A stretch of DNA of 64,000 nt, taken from contig JABFRP010000003.1 in the NCBI GenBank assembly GCA_013141115.1, forward strand, positions 1 to 64,000. The letters are read 5' to 3'. The notes beneath the pieces were generated by a model that saw nothing but the letters and a program-made list of their open reading frames with translations, was not told where the DNA came from and searched no databases. A program made the translations under genes and the position numbers. The DNA is from Ferruginibacter sp. (lineage in GTDB: Bacteria > Bacteroidota > Bacteroidia > Chitinophagales > Chitinophagaceae). Positions 1-7,511 of this stretch are shown here, in pieces. Position 1 is the stretch's first letter. Each line of letters begins with the position of its first letter.

Positions 1-23
1 AAACCCGTGTTAGCGGTTCGTTG
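1..23 (-). other. Partial attC-like recombination site at window edge
   Basis: Only one arm is inside the window. Read on the minus strand it is AACGAACCGCTAAC followed by AC and GGGTTT, the same layout as the complete sites downstream. Its CCGCTAAC end is complementary to GTTAGCGG at the far end of the same unit (3275-3282). The array therefore continues beyond position 1. Confidence 0.6.
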
Positions 24-26
24 TTT

Positions 27-371
27 TTATTCACTTTCATTTGGTCTAACTTGGTCGGCAAGTTTTTGGTGCAACTACACAATAACGATTGTTAATGCAT
101 CTATAAATAATTCCTTATCCACTTTACTCATTTCAATTAATGTCCAACCTTGTTTGCACTTGTTGTTGTCCAACGGAAAAACTATTGTCTTGTCGGCAGA
201 TGAGAAAACATTTTGGTCAATTTCTGATAACGAAACAAGCCCTTTTCTTAATTTCGTCATGGGTCGCAAAGATTTTCTTTTCACTCTGAAAGAAGTTTTT
301 CAAAAGTGCGGCTCTTCTGTCCTTCGGGGAAACGAAAGTGCTAATTTTCTGAAAGTGTCAACTGATACCAT
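27..371 (-). pseudogene. MmcQ/YjbR-like protein, frameshifted
   Basis: Stitching frames on the minus strand gives an MmcQ/YjbR-type protein of about 115 residues. It starts MVSVDTFRKLALSF, continues with EEPHF and KTSFRVK, then LSEIDQNVFSSADKTIVFP, KQGWTLIEMSKVDKELF, and ends KLADQVRP. At least four single-base shifts break it, at around positions 310, 270, 240 and 70. The residue pattern is well kept between breaks, so it is either a very recent pseudogene or has uncorrected sequencing errors. It is the last gene of its cassette, and its stop lies a few bases before the recombination site. The function of the family is unknown; a DNA-binding-like fold is known for YjbR. Ends are approximate because of the shifts. 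Confidence 0.6.
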
Positions 372-378
372 TTTCAAA

Positions 379-760
379 CTATTTTTTTACTGGTTAATCA
401 AATGTGTCAAAACACAAATCCATTTATCCTTTTCTTTTTTTGTAAACATCTGCTTAATCCATTCGTCCGCTTGCATTGGTTCGCCTTGCCAAGTTCCTGT
501 GTTTTTCCTCGTCCAGTTACAAGTGCAATGTTGTCATACACTTTCACTCTTAAAATTTCTTTTGTCATTGTTGTATGTTTCAAACCTTTTTGCTCTACAA
601 CATCATAAAATCGTTCTTTTGGTATTATTCGCCTTGTGCATCTACCAAAACCCAGTCAGTCAATACATTAGAAATTTCATCAATGTTGTTTGAAATAACA
701 GCTTGTTAAAGTTGTCTTCAATGGTTTGAAATTATTTGACAAGGTTAACTCTTGTTTCAT
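379..760 (-). pseudogene. DUF4440 / SnoaL-like protein, frameshifted
   Basis: Joined minus-strand frames start MKQELTLSNNFK and then give NNIDEISNVLTDWVLVDAQG, IPKERFYDVVEQKGLKHTTM, LRVKVYDNIALVTGRG and DKWICVLTHL. This is the pattern of DUF4440 proteins of the NTF2/SnoaL fold, about 125 residues, which are small cytosolic proteins often of unknown substrate. At least three single-base indels interrupt the frame (for example near 715, 625 and 490). The start lies about 50 bp after the preceding small gene and the stop about 7 bp before the MmcQ-like gene, so the set reads like one operon. Confidence 0.6.
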
Positions 761-811
761 AGTAATTGTTTGTAATAGGTTTAATTAATTTGCAAATGTA
801 TTCTTTTTTTC

Positions 812-1011
812 CTACTCTAAAAACCTCACAAATATAATTATGTCCATACTATCAATGATTGCATTTGGAGAGATACTAACTACTCTTAATATCTTATCAC
901 AATCTCAAGGTCGAAATTGATTTTTATAATATGGAAAATGCTCAAGGATTATATTTTTAATACTATCTGCTTGCTCTGCATTGTCAATATTTGTTTTGAA
1001 TACCTCTTCAT
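812..1011 (-). pseudogene. Small protein (about 70 aa), possibly HMA-like fold, frameshifted
   Basis: A minus-strand frame gives EEVFKTNIDNAEQADSIKN, then ILEHFPYYK, a CDKILRVVSISPNAIIDS segment, and, after a one-base shift, an ending like CEVLE. This resembles the small Bacteroidota proteins with a ferredoxin-like (HMA-like) fold in which an EDCDKILR motif is common. I recognise the pattern only from memory. Two or three single-base indels break it, including one at the start codon and one in a T-run near 816. It sits between the esterase and DUF4440 remnants in the same orientation. Confidence 0.45.
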
Positions 1012-1029
1012 TGTCTTGTTCAATTTCCA

Positions 1030-1867
1030 AAACTTTTAAAACAACAACCAAACGCATTTGACTGATTGGTGCATTATCGTTTAGTGGTCTTCTTCGGGCA
1101 AATAATCGAATACTACCTTTACGTTTTGCACTTGGTTAATTTCAATTTTCGGCTAAAACATTTGCTTCTACCTCATTGCGTGTGGAATTGTAGTTGGTGC
1201 AAGCCCTTCTTTTCCTACTCAATATAAATAGCTGTTTGCTGGTTAAATGTTTCTTTTCAAAAATTTCAGCCGTTTGATTTAATATAGAACCATTATCCCA
1301 CCATAGACTTGGACTAATGATGATGTATTTATTAAAAAGCGTAGAGTTTCTTAAATAAAATTTCTGTTGCTAAAAGTCCTCTAACGACTGACCAATAATA
1401 GTTTTTGAATTAATAGTTTTGTATTTATTTTTCAATGTAAGGTTGCAGTTCTTTTCTATAAAATCAATAAATTTATCTGAATGACCTGTGGTTGGATAGT
1501 TTTTATCTTCTTCTTCGATGGTTGTTGGAAAGTATAATCTCTTCTTCTATCCACAGTTGCGATTCCCACCACAATAGATTTTGGAACTCGATTAATCCAC
1601 TCAAAGAGTTAAATTGAACCAAACCAACAACGTGAATAAAATCTTCGTCCGCAGAGCCATCAAACAAATAAATAACTGGATATTTTATGGTGTCATTTTT
1701 GTTGATATCCTTCCGGAAAGATATATGTTCAAAATTCTTTTTCAGCTAATTCTTTTGATTGAATTTCATCAATAACCCCAAGAACAAAAATTTTGCTTTT
1801 ATCCTTTGTGCGAAAATTAATGTTGCAAAAAAAAGTAAACAATAAAATTAATAATAGTTGTTTTCAT
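1030..1867 (-). pseudogene. Esterase (alpha/beta hydrolase, IroE-like), frameshifted
   Basis: Minus-strand frames stitched together give a secreted alpha/beta-hydrolase of about 275 residues. There is an N-terminal signal-like stretch, KDKSKIFVLGVIDEIQSKEL, NDTIKYPVIYLFDGSADEDF, EWINRVPKSIVVGIATVDRR, a GQSL nucleophile elbow around 1395-1405, SPSLWWDNGS, and a FDYLPEEDH motif with the likely catalytic His. The order fits the COG2819-type esterases, which hydrolyse acyl or siderophore esters. Its ATG (1865-1867) overlaps the end of the DUF1569 gene. At least six indels disrupt the frame, so no full-length protein can be made from the sequence as given. The lower-coordinate end is approximate. 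Confidence 0.6.
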
Positions 1868-2315
1868 CTTTTAGTTTTTTAAATTGTCGCAAATGATGGT
1901 CAGTATGCTTATAGGCTAATAAGCCAACTTGCTCTTTAGTCATCTTTCCAAAAGGATGTTCAAATTCTGGATTATCAAAATGTTCATATTCACTAATTAA
2001 ATTTATCCATTTGCTTTTTTGATGTTTAAAATTTCCAACTTTTTCTTTGATTTTAAATTCAGGAACTGTCGGTACATTTCGTTTAAAAGGTGTTTCGTCT
2101 TTAATGAAATCCTTTAACGCCATTTTGCCAAAAAAGTTTACCAAGAAATGTTTGTTTGTATTTTTCTTACCTAATGCCATTTCTTCCCATTTGCTGCAGT
2201 GCAAAAGCATTTGATAAACATTCATTTGCCCCAAAGAGAGTTGCTATTTTCATTAAGAGAATTAATTCGTTGAATTAATTCATATCTTGTTGTAGCGTCA
2301 AATATTGTTTTTCAT
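1848..2315 (-). pseudogene. DUF1569 (DinB-like) protein, two compensating frameshifts
   Basis: Residues from WGKMNVYQMLLHCSKWEEMA to the end EHFDNPEFEHPFG...HHLRQFKKL are the typical DUF1569 body, a helical DinB-like fold with conserved His residues. The N-terminal part (K-TIFDATTRYELIQRINSL, then NSNSLWGK) lies in another frame. One extra A near 2307 and one missing A near 2228 separate the pieces, and correcting both restores about 155 codons. The uncorrected open frame is 1848-2234, with only a TTG start. Function is unknown; DinB-like proteins often bind a metal. Confidence 0.65.
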
Positions 2316-2319
2316 TGAT

Positions 2320-2722
2320 GAAGTTGTTTATTGGTTGCAATGAATGAAAAAAGTTTCCTGAGTCATCTTTAAAAAGTGCTTCAGTTCCATAAAATTCTTT
2401 AGAGGGAGGTTTGATAAATTCCACACCTTTGGTTTTAATTCTTCGTAGGTGGCAAAAATATCGTTGCAGGTTAGTACCCCACAACCGAAAATCCCCTTTT
2501 GATTAAGTCAATTAAATTTTCGGCAACTTCCTTAGGAAACATTTTGCTAACTGTAACAGGAAACAAAACAAGTTGTAAGTCAGGCTGTTCGGGTGGCGAA
2601 ACTGTCAACCAACGGGTTTCTGGCCCCATTGGAATATCATCCACTAGTCTAAATCCCAATTTGTTCACATAAAAGTCATAGGCACTGTTTTGGTCTATAA
2701 CGTAAATGTTTGTTATTGTCAT
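2320..2722 (-). pseudogene. VOC (glyoxalase/bleomycin-resistance) family protein, frameshifted
   Basis: The start MTITNIYVIDQNSAYDFYVN, followed by KLGFRLVDDIPMG and TRWLTVSPPEQPDLQLVLFP, is a typical VOC N-terminal half (beta-alpha-beta-beta-beta). The C-terminal half (FATYEELK, KGVEFIKPPSKEFYGTEALF, DDSGNFF) lies in another frame after shifts near 2460-2475 and in an A-run near 2430. VOC proteins of this type bind divalent metal and act in resistance or small-molecule conversion; the substrate cannot be inferred. The 3' end is uncertain. Confidence 0.6.
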
Positions 2723-2780
2723 TTTGTAATCATTGTTTTTCTTTTTAATGTTAAACTCAAATGCAAAATTGAGCAATGAT

Positions 2781-3231
2781 TTAGATATTGACTTCTTCAA
2801 AATTGCTATTCTCTGTCCAACCGTGCATAAAGGCATAACAACTTGGAACAAAAGTCAAAGGTTTAGTTCTTATTTGAGTTTTCCTTTGATTTTGATAGTT
2901 TAAATATTGAGAGGGTGACGTGCCAATTAATTTTGTAAATAATCCGCTAAAAGTGCTTACACTTTCATAACCTACTAAAAAGCACACATCACTTACTGAT
3001 TTATTCATCTGCAAAAGTTGCTGTGCTTTGTTAATTCTAACAGTTGTAAGATATTGGAGAGGTGTTTTTCCATAAATAGACTTGAAAAGTCTTATAAAAT
3101 GAAATTTGGAAAAATAAGCTTCGTCTGAAATATTATCTAGGTCAATTTTTCTGAGTAAAACTTGTCAATAAAGAGTTTTGCCCGAACAATTCGACTGTAT
3201 AAATATATTTTGGATACTGTTCTGTTGTCAT
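2781..3231 (-). pseudogene. AraC-type HTH regulator, short, frameshifted
   Basis: The second half reads QMNKSVSDVCFLVGYESVST, then FSGLFTKLIGTSPSQYLNYQ, the second helix-turn-helix of AraC/XylS regulators. Upstream, in other frames, are IDLDNISDEAYFSKFHFIR and SIYGKTPLQYLTTVRINKAQ, the first helix-turn-helix. An ATG at 3229-3231 opens MTTEQYPKYIY. Indels near 3195 and in an A-run near 3150 break the frame. The protein would be about 150 residues, a DNA-binding domain without a large sensor domain. It is the first gene of this cassette, about 45 bp from the recombination site. Confidence 0.65.
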
Positions 3232-3271
3232 TTTCTTTTCTGTTCAAGGTCAGTAGGGTGTCGCTTTACAA

Positions 3272-3412
3272 TGACCGCTAACGGTTTCCGGGCTTTGCGT
3301 TGGTGGGCTTTTAAAACCGAAAACTGTCTACTACCACCAAAGTTTATTAATTGCTAAACGTTTCTATTCGCACTGTCTGCCCACTAACGCAAAACCCGTG
3401 TTAGCCGTTCGT
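3272..3412 (-). other. attC-like recombination site A
   Basis: Imperfect palindrome. The + strand arms are GCTAACGGTTTCCGGGCTTT followed by GCGTTGGTGGGC at the left, and GCCCACTAACGCAAAACCCG followed by TGTTAGC at the right, about 75 bp apart. The spacer between the outer AAC/GTT box and the inner stem is 7 nt on one side and 2 nt on the other. The outer right end pairs with the outer left end of the next site, not only with its own partner. Confidence 0.7.
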
Positions 3413-3417
3413 TGTTT

Positions 3418-3824
3418 TTACTTGTCAAGTCGAATCATACAGGTTACTGCTTCTTGGTCGGTTGCATAATGCTCAACACAATATCCTTGAGGTCGAGATT
3501 TGGATGCTTTAGTAGCTGTTGAAATGCTCTGTCAATACTCATAACATCTTTTCTAAAATCATTTACCAAAATTGCAATGTACTTTTCCTTTTGGAATAAT
3601 CAAAGTCTTGCAATTTAATTTCTCTCTTCACCTTCAAACATTTCTTCGGCTGCTGCACGATAAATTATTTCTTTATTATTCTCTGGTCTTGATAAGCCAA
3701 AAATTTTTCTCTGTTGAGAAAGGAATAAACTATGTAGTTTTGTGTAGCTTCTCCAATACCTTGTGGAAAAGAGGTTGCAGTAACATAAAACACCTTAATG
3801 TCTTTCTAAAATTGTTGTTTCCAT
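3418..3824 (-). pseudogene. GyrI-like / AraC effector-binding domain protein, frameshifted
   Basis: Joined minus-strand frames start METTIL, then KVFYVTATSFPQGIGEAH, LFPFSTERKIFGLSRPENN, IIYRAAAEEMFEGEE, LIIPKGKYIAILVNDFRKDV, MSIDRAFQQLLKHPNLD and HYATDQEAVTCMIRLDK. This is the pattern of stand-alone GyrI-like (SOUL/AraC effector-binding) proteins of about 135 residues, which bind small molecules. Several single-base shifts interrupt it. It follows an AraC regulator in the same cassette, so an effector-sensing partnership is plausible (inference). Its stop precedes site A by only a few bases. Confidence 0.55.
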
Positions 3825-3885
3825 TTTTTGTTTTTATGCAAAGGAACTTAGAGAATGAATATGAAAATTGGAAAAAATCGACATT

Positions 3886-4686
3886 TTACTTTGGAGCATA
3901 AAAAATGTCGTTCGCTTTACCATCATAGTATAATTTTGGGCTATAACCAGAAAATTGTTTGAAATCCTGAATAAAATGTGATTGGTCGTAATACCCAAAA
4001 TCATAGGCTATTTCCGTCATAGTTTTTGTTGTCCGTTCGATAGTTGTCAACGGTTGCCTTAAACCTAACTAACCGTGAAAATGTCTTGGGTGAAAACCCT
4101 ACTAGATCTTTAAACTTTCTTTCAAACTGTCGCTGGGATAAGAATGATTGATTTGATAGTTGCAGGATATTCTCATTTCCGTTATTCTTACAAATACTTT
4201 GAACCGAATGAATGATTGAAGAGTGCTTAATATCTGCTATTTGCCTACTCAAAACTTATTCATCAATGAAATGCGTTGGTGATTTCCGTCAGCCAACATT
4301 ATTTGCTCAGAAATGTCTTTCCTTCTTGTCCAAGTAAAGATTCTAGGTCAACTAATTCATTTTTTAGTGCGGTAGCAGAAATATTAAATAGGAGCGTAGG
4401 GGCATACGGTTGTAATACAACCCCGAAAATCCCACAATTACCTTTGGCGGTAAATTTTCTTATTTTGTCTGTTTGTCCGTGTATTCCTGTCCTAAATGTA
4501 CTTTCTATTTTGTTGTCCCCTAAGATTTCTTTGAATTCGCTACCATAATGAAAGATTATTTCTGGGCAATGATTTGCCAGTGTCCGATGAATATACATTT
4601 CTGTAGGCGAAAGTTTTCCGTCTAATGTCCAGTAGCACTTTACAATACTTGTCAAGTGTTTTTCTGGAATGTGTTTCAAATTTCAT
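3886..4686 (-). pseudogene. AraC family transcriptional regulator, frameshifted
   Basis: The N-terminal part (HIPEKHLTSIVKCYWTLDG to SLLGQEGKTFLSK, frame 4299-4679) is the sensor domain seen in Bacteroidota AraC regulators (DUF6597-like). The C-terminal part (RQIADIKHSSIIHSVQSICK, LSQRQFERKFKDLVGFSPK, frame 4001-4252) is the HTH domain. A third short piece gives FGYYDQSHFIQDFKQFSGYS and a YAPK end at 3886. At least three shifts (near 4680, 4290 and 4040) separate them. Corrected length would be about 265 residues, normal for the family. Confidence 0.65.
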
Positions 4687-4712
4687 CTCTCGGTTCGTGT
4701 CTTTTTACAATG

Positions 4713-4856
4713 ACGGCTAACGTTTCCGCAGCTACAAGAAGTTGCGTACTTCATTCACTGTCAATTACAAATATAGCCAAAACTTTGATTCAACAATGAC
4801 CAATTCTGATAAATACCAAGCCTAGCAATTTCTTGTAACTGCTGTTAGCGGTTCGG
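4713..4856 (-). other. attC-like recombination site B
   Basis: + strand left arm ACGGCTAAC, GTTTCC spacer, GCAGCTACAAGAA; right arm TTCTTGTAACTGC, one-base spacer, TGTTAGCGG. The inner stem differs completely from the other sites (GCAGYTACAAGAA instead of GGGYTTGGCG), while the spacer asymmetry of five bases is kept. Confidence 0.65.
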
Positions 4857-5171
4857 TGTTATTTGTTCTTTTAAGATCCCGTTTTCAATTACACTTGTGT
4901 TATAAGTTTCTATGCAGTCCATTATTTGTTTTTCGGGTCCGTTTATCCATTCTTCACTGCTGTAAAAAGCATCTTGGCTTTCTTTGCGTTCTTCAATGCT
5001 TTTATAATTGCGGATTAAATGAAAGCTATCTTCGTCTATCAATGAAATTCCATAAGAAACAAGTTTGACATTCCATCTTTTCAACATTGGCAAAGATTGT
5101 TCAGTGAACACTTTCAGAAATTCTGCTCCTCGACCTTTTTTGAGTTTGTAAACTCTTAGTTCTGTTATCAT
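4845..5171 (-). CDS. NIPSNAP family protein
   Basis: Intact 108-residue protein starting MITELRVYKLKKGRGAEFLK, the typical NIPSNAP opening (ferredoxin-like alpha+beta barrel, dimer), with FTEQSLPMLKRW and SFHLIRNYKSIEERKESQDA. The family is small and cytosolic, with unknown substrate in bacteria. It is the last of three genes in one cassette. Its stop codon TAA (4845-4847) is part of the GCTAAC box of site B, so the final residues ITPNR are encoded by the recombination site itself. It starts 15 bp after the DUF1272 gene ends. Confidence 0.85.
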   Translation of the reverse strand: MITELRVYKLKKGRGAEFLKVFTEQSLPMLKRWNVKLVSYGISLIDEDSFHLIRNYKSIEERKESQDAFYSSEEWINGPEKQIMDCIETYNTSVIENGILKEQITPNR

Positions 5172-5186
5172 TTTTTATATAAATTT

Positions 5187-5477
5187 CTATCTTTTTCTAG
5201 GCTCAATATTTTTGTATTTTTCAAGTCTATCTTTAAATGTTTGCTTGTCAATAGGTTTATAGTACTCTTTTGTGCTTGCTGGGTCTTTTGCTAAAAGCAC
5301 TGTTGGTCTTGAAGGTCGTTTTTCAAAGCCACCACCGCAATTAGGACAAACATTTTCTAATATTTCTGTCACGCAGTCTTTACAAAATGTACATTCATAA
5401 GTGCAAATCATAGCTTCGTGACTATCGTTGGGCAATAATTTTGCACAGTTCTCGCAAATTGGTTTTAATTCTAGCAT
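5187..5477 (-). CDS. DUF1272 cysteine-rich zinc-binding protein
   Basis: A 96-residue protein. The first 55 residues match DUF1272: MLELKPICENCAKLLP, then SHEAMICTYECTFCKDCV and CPNCGGGF. Cysteine pairs (CENC, CTYECTFCKDC, CPNC) form a likely zinc site. After GGGFEKRPSRP comes a basic tail. Function is unknown; such proteins occur beside many unrelated genes. It lies 14 bp after the M24 peptidase gene and 15 bp before the NIPSNAP gene, all on the same strand. Confidence 0.85.
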   Translation of the reverse strand: MLELKPICENCAKLLPNDSHEAMICTYECTFCKDCVTEILENVCPNCGGGFEKRPSRPTVLLAKDPASTKEYYKPIDKQTFKDRLEKYKNIEPRKR

Positions 5478-5491
5478 ATATTGTTAGTGTT

Positions 5492-6190
5492 TTAGATTAA
5501 TTCTTTATTCAGTAATTGTTCAAAGAAAGCTCCAATGTTGTTTTTTCTATCTATAAAATGCAATTCTAACATCCAAAATCTAGGGTTTCCAAAATTGTCA
5601 AGTTGTAGAATATCTGTATGATTGTCAGGGTGGACATCAAAACATAAATCATTGGGGTCATTAGGTTGTTCGTGCGGATATTTTCCAATAATATGCCCTG
5701 AAATTGCATTTCCAAATTCATATCCATATTTTTTTGCAAGCTCTGTAGCATAATTGAAAAATTCTGCACCTGTTAGTTTTTCCTGCTTAAAATACCAAGA
5801 GTTGCCCTCGTACCAAGCAGTTTCAATATCCTGTTTAATTTTTTGTTTCAATGGATTATTCCCTAAAATATAAGTTCGTCCAAGGTCAGCTTCCCAACCA
5901 TCAAAAACTGGATGAAAATCAAAAAATATTATATCATCTTCCTTAATCTCTAAATTTGGTGCGTCTGCAATATATGGTTGCAAAGTATTAATTCCTGTCC
6001 GTACAATTTTTTTGCCCCAATGATTTTCGACTCCAAATTCGTCTTTTGCAATTTGTAGGATTTCATCACATAATTGCTTTTCTGTTTTCCCCGCTGAAAT
6101 TAATCCACGTTGCTCTACAATTGTAAATAAATCTTTTGCTTTTAGTTCTGCTATGAATAAATTATGCTTTGTATTGTTCATATATTTCAT
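5492..6190 (-). CDS. M24 family metallopeptidase (aminopeptidase P-like)
   Basis: A 232-residue protein with the pita-bread fold of M24 peptidases. The metal site is visible as DFHPVFDGWEADLGRTY (two Asp), SGHIIGKYPHEQ (His) and the C-terminal MLELHF (Glu). It lacks the N-terminal domain of true aminopeptidase P. Some M24 members are not peptidases, so the substrate is open. I chose the ATG at 6190; an ATG at 6181 and a TTG at 6205 are possible. It is the first gene of a three-gene cassette, about 60 bp from the site boundary. Confidence 0.75.
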   Translation of the reverse strand: MKYMNNTKHNLFIAELKAKDLFTIVEQRGLISAGKTEKQLCDEILQIAKDEFGVENHWGKKIVRTGINTLQPYIADAPNLEIKEDDIIFFDFHPVFDGWEADLGRTYILGNNPLKQKIKQDIETAWYEGNSWYFKQEKLTGAEFFNYATELAKKYGYEFGNAISGHIIGKYPHEQPNDPNDLCFDVHPDNHTDILQLDNFGNPRFWMLELHFIDRKNNIGAFFEQLLNKELI

Positions 6191-6244
6191 TTTAGATATT
6201 GTCAAATTTTCGTTTGTTCTTTGTCAGTCGTGAGTTCCGTTACA

Positions 6245-6390
6245 CTGACCGCTAACGTTTTCGGGCTTGGCGAAGGTGGCGTTTTTTACCACAAAAGTTG
6301 ATGCGGAGAACCAAACTTTGATTAACCACAAATGTGTCTGCGGAGCACTGAACCGCCACTTTTGCCAAACCCGTGTTATATGCCGTTTTT
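6245..6390 (-). other. attC-like recombination site C
   Basis: + strand left arm CCGCTAAC, GTTTTC spacer, GGGCTTGGCGAAGGTGGC; right arm GCCACTTTTGCCAAACCC, GT spacer, GTTATATGCC. The inner stem pairs over 18 positions with few mismatches. The intervening segment of about 80 bp is itself partly palindromic (CAACTTTTGTGG against CCACAAATGTG-like pieces). Confidence 0.7.
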
Positions 6391-7511
6391 ATTTCAGTCA
6401 CTATGTTTCTGTTTTTTCTTCTCCACCATAACAATGCTCCGCTAATACTTAATAGTCCGGGAGTCAGCCCGATAAAAACATAAAGCCACCTCGTTGTTTG
6501 TCCGCCAAATGTACCAATATGAGTTGAATAAGAAAGTCCCCACCAGTTATCAAAGGATTTCTCATTGTTAATGTCGAATGTTTTTATGAGTTCGCCAGTT
6601 GTAGGATTAAATGTCACACTTGCACTATTGGGTTTGTAAATCGAAGATGTTGATTTCATATCTCCTGAAATGGATAATTCTGTCGTGTCTTCGCTTGATT
6701 GATAAATACTTTTTACTTCAAAGTCAGGGAAAATAATCTTTGTCTCAATTAATAAACTGTCTATAGAAACCTTTGGAAGAAACGCATGTTGGCTGAGTGG
6801 GATTTTATTTTCTTCTTTCCAATAGTCAGGTGTAAGTGAAGTCCAAGTCATTAAAAACCCAGTAAAAAATATTATTGTATTGAACAGTAGTGACCAAACA
6901 CCAATAATTCTATGAAAATTTGAAATTGAAATTTTTCCATTTGCATTTTTTATTTGGATACGAAAAAGCAAGGTCTTAATAAATTTCTTTCTGTAAATAA
7001 TCGTTCCTGTAATGAGTGAAGTAAATAGAAGTAAAGCAAAAATTGTAATTAAGAGAATGCCAAATCCACCTAACCTAAATGAATAGTGAAAAACTAAAAG
7101 CCAATGTAAAAAAGAAGTAGAAATATCAAATGCGCCATTCCTTACAATTTCACCTGTATATTGATTAATGCTTACCAACCACATTTGTGATTTGCTTTTT
7201 TCCTTAGGAGTATAAATCCTAAATTCATAAGCCACATTCGGATTTGAGTAATATGCATCGTATAATATTCCTGTGCTTGAATCGGTATTCTGGGCAACTA
7301 TATTAAATAAACTATCTAATGGTAGCGGTAGTCTACCGTTAGGTTCTACATGCAATTTGTCTACATTTACGGTTGCATCTATTTCATGATAAAAAACAAG
7401 AATACTTCCGCTTAAGCCTATTAGTAGCAGGAAAATTCCTGCTACTAATCCAACTAAGCCGTGAATGCGAAAAGCAATTTTTGTAACGCTTTTCATTAAT
7501 TTAAAATGCAA
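6252..7511 (-). CDS. PepSY-associated transmembrane protein (PiuB-like)
   Basis: A 419-residue inner-membrane protein of the PepSY_TM family. TM1 lies near residues 18-40 (GLVGLVAGIFLLLIGLSGSI), a large periplasmic PepSY region with YTGEIVRNG follows, two more helices lie around residues 140-225, and the last helix is at GLTPGLLSISGALLWWRRK. Such proteins sit with siderophore TonB receptors and are thought to act in iron reduction or release. The ATG overlaps the end of the TonB receptor gene (7501-7511), so they are co-translated. The natural family end is near residue 376; the final 43 or so residues are read from attC-like site C, with the stop in its outer box. Confidence 0.85.
   Translation of the reverse strand: MHFKLMKSVTKIAFRIHGLVGLVAGIFLLLIGLSGSILVFYHEIDATVNVDKLHVEPNGRLPLPLDSLFNIVAQNTDSSTGILYDAYYSNPNVAYEFRIYTPKEKSKSQMWLVSINQYTGEIVRNGAFDISTSFLHWLLVFHYSFRLGGFGILLITIFALLLFTSLITGTIIYRKKFIKTLLFRIQIKNANGKISISNFHRIIGVWSLLFNTIIFFTGFLMTWTSLTPDYWKEENKIPLSQHAFLPKVSIDSLLIETKIIFPDFEVKSIYQSSEDTTELSISGDMKSTSSIYKPNSASVTFNPTTGELIKTFDINNEKSFDNWWGLSYSTHIGTFGGQTTRWLYVFIGLTPGLLSISGALLWWRRKNRNIVTEIKTAYNTGLAKVAVQCSADTFVVNQSLVLRINFCGKKRHLRQARKR

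Noticed and set aside
7..693. Long open frame on the + strand
   Set aside because: It is antisense to the stitched MmcQ-like and DUF4440 genes, which have recognisable residue patterns; the + frame is Phe/Leu-rich without any family look.
3572..3901. 109-codon + strand open frame
   Set aside because: Antisense to the GyrI-like gene and the end of the AraC gene; composition is that of a shadow frame.
6240..6400. Repeats as transposon inverted ends
   Set aside because: No transposase is present, and the palindromes lie between every cassette with pairing across units, which fits recombination sites rather than insertion-sequence ends.
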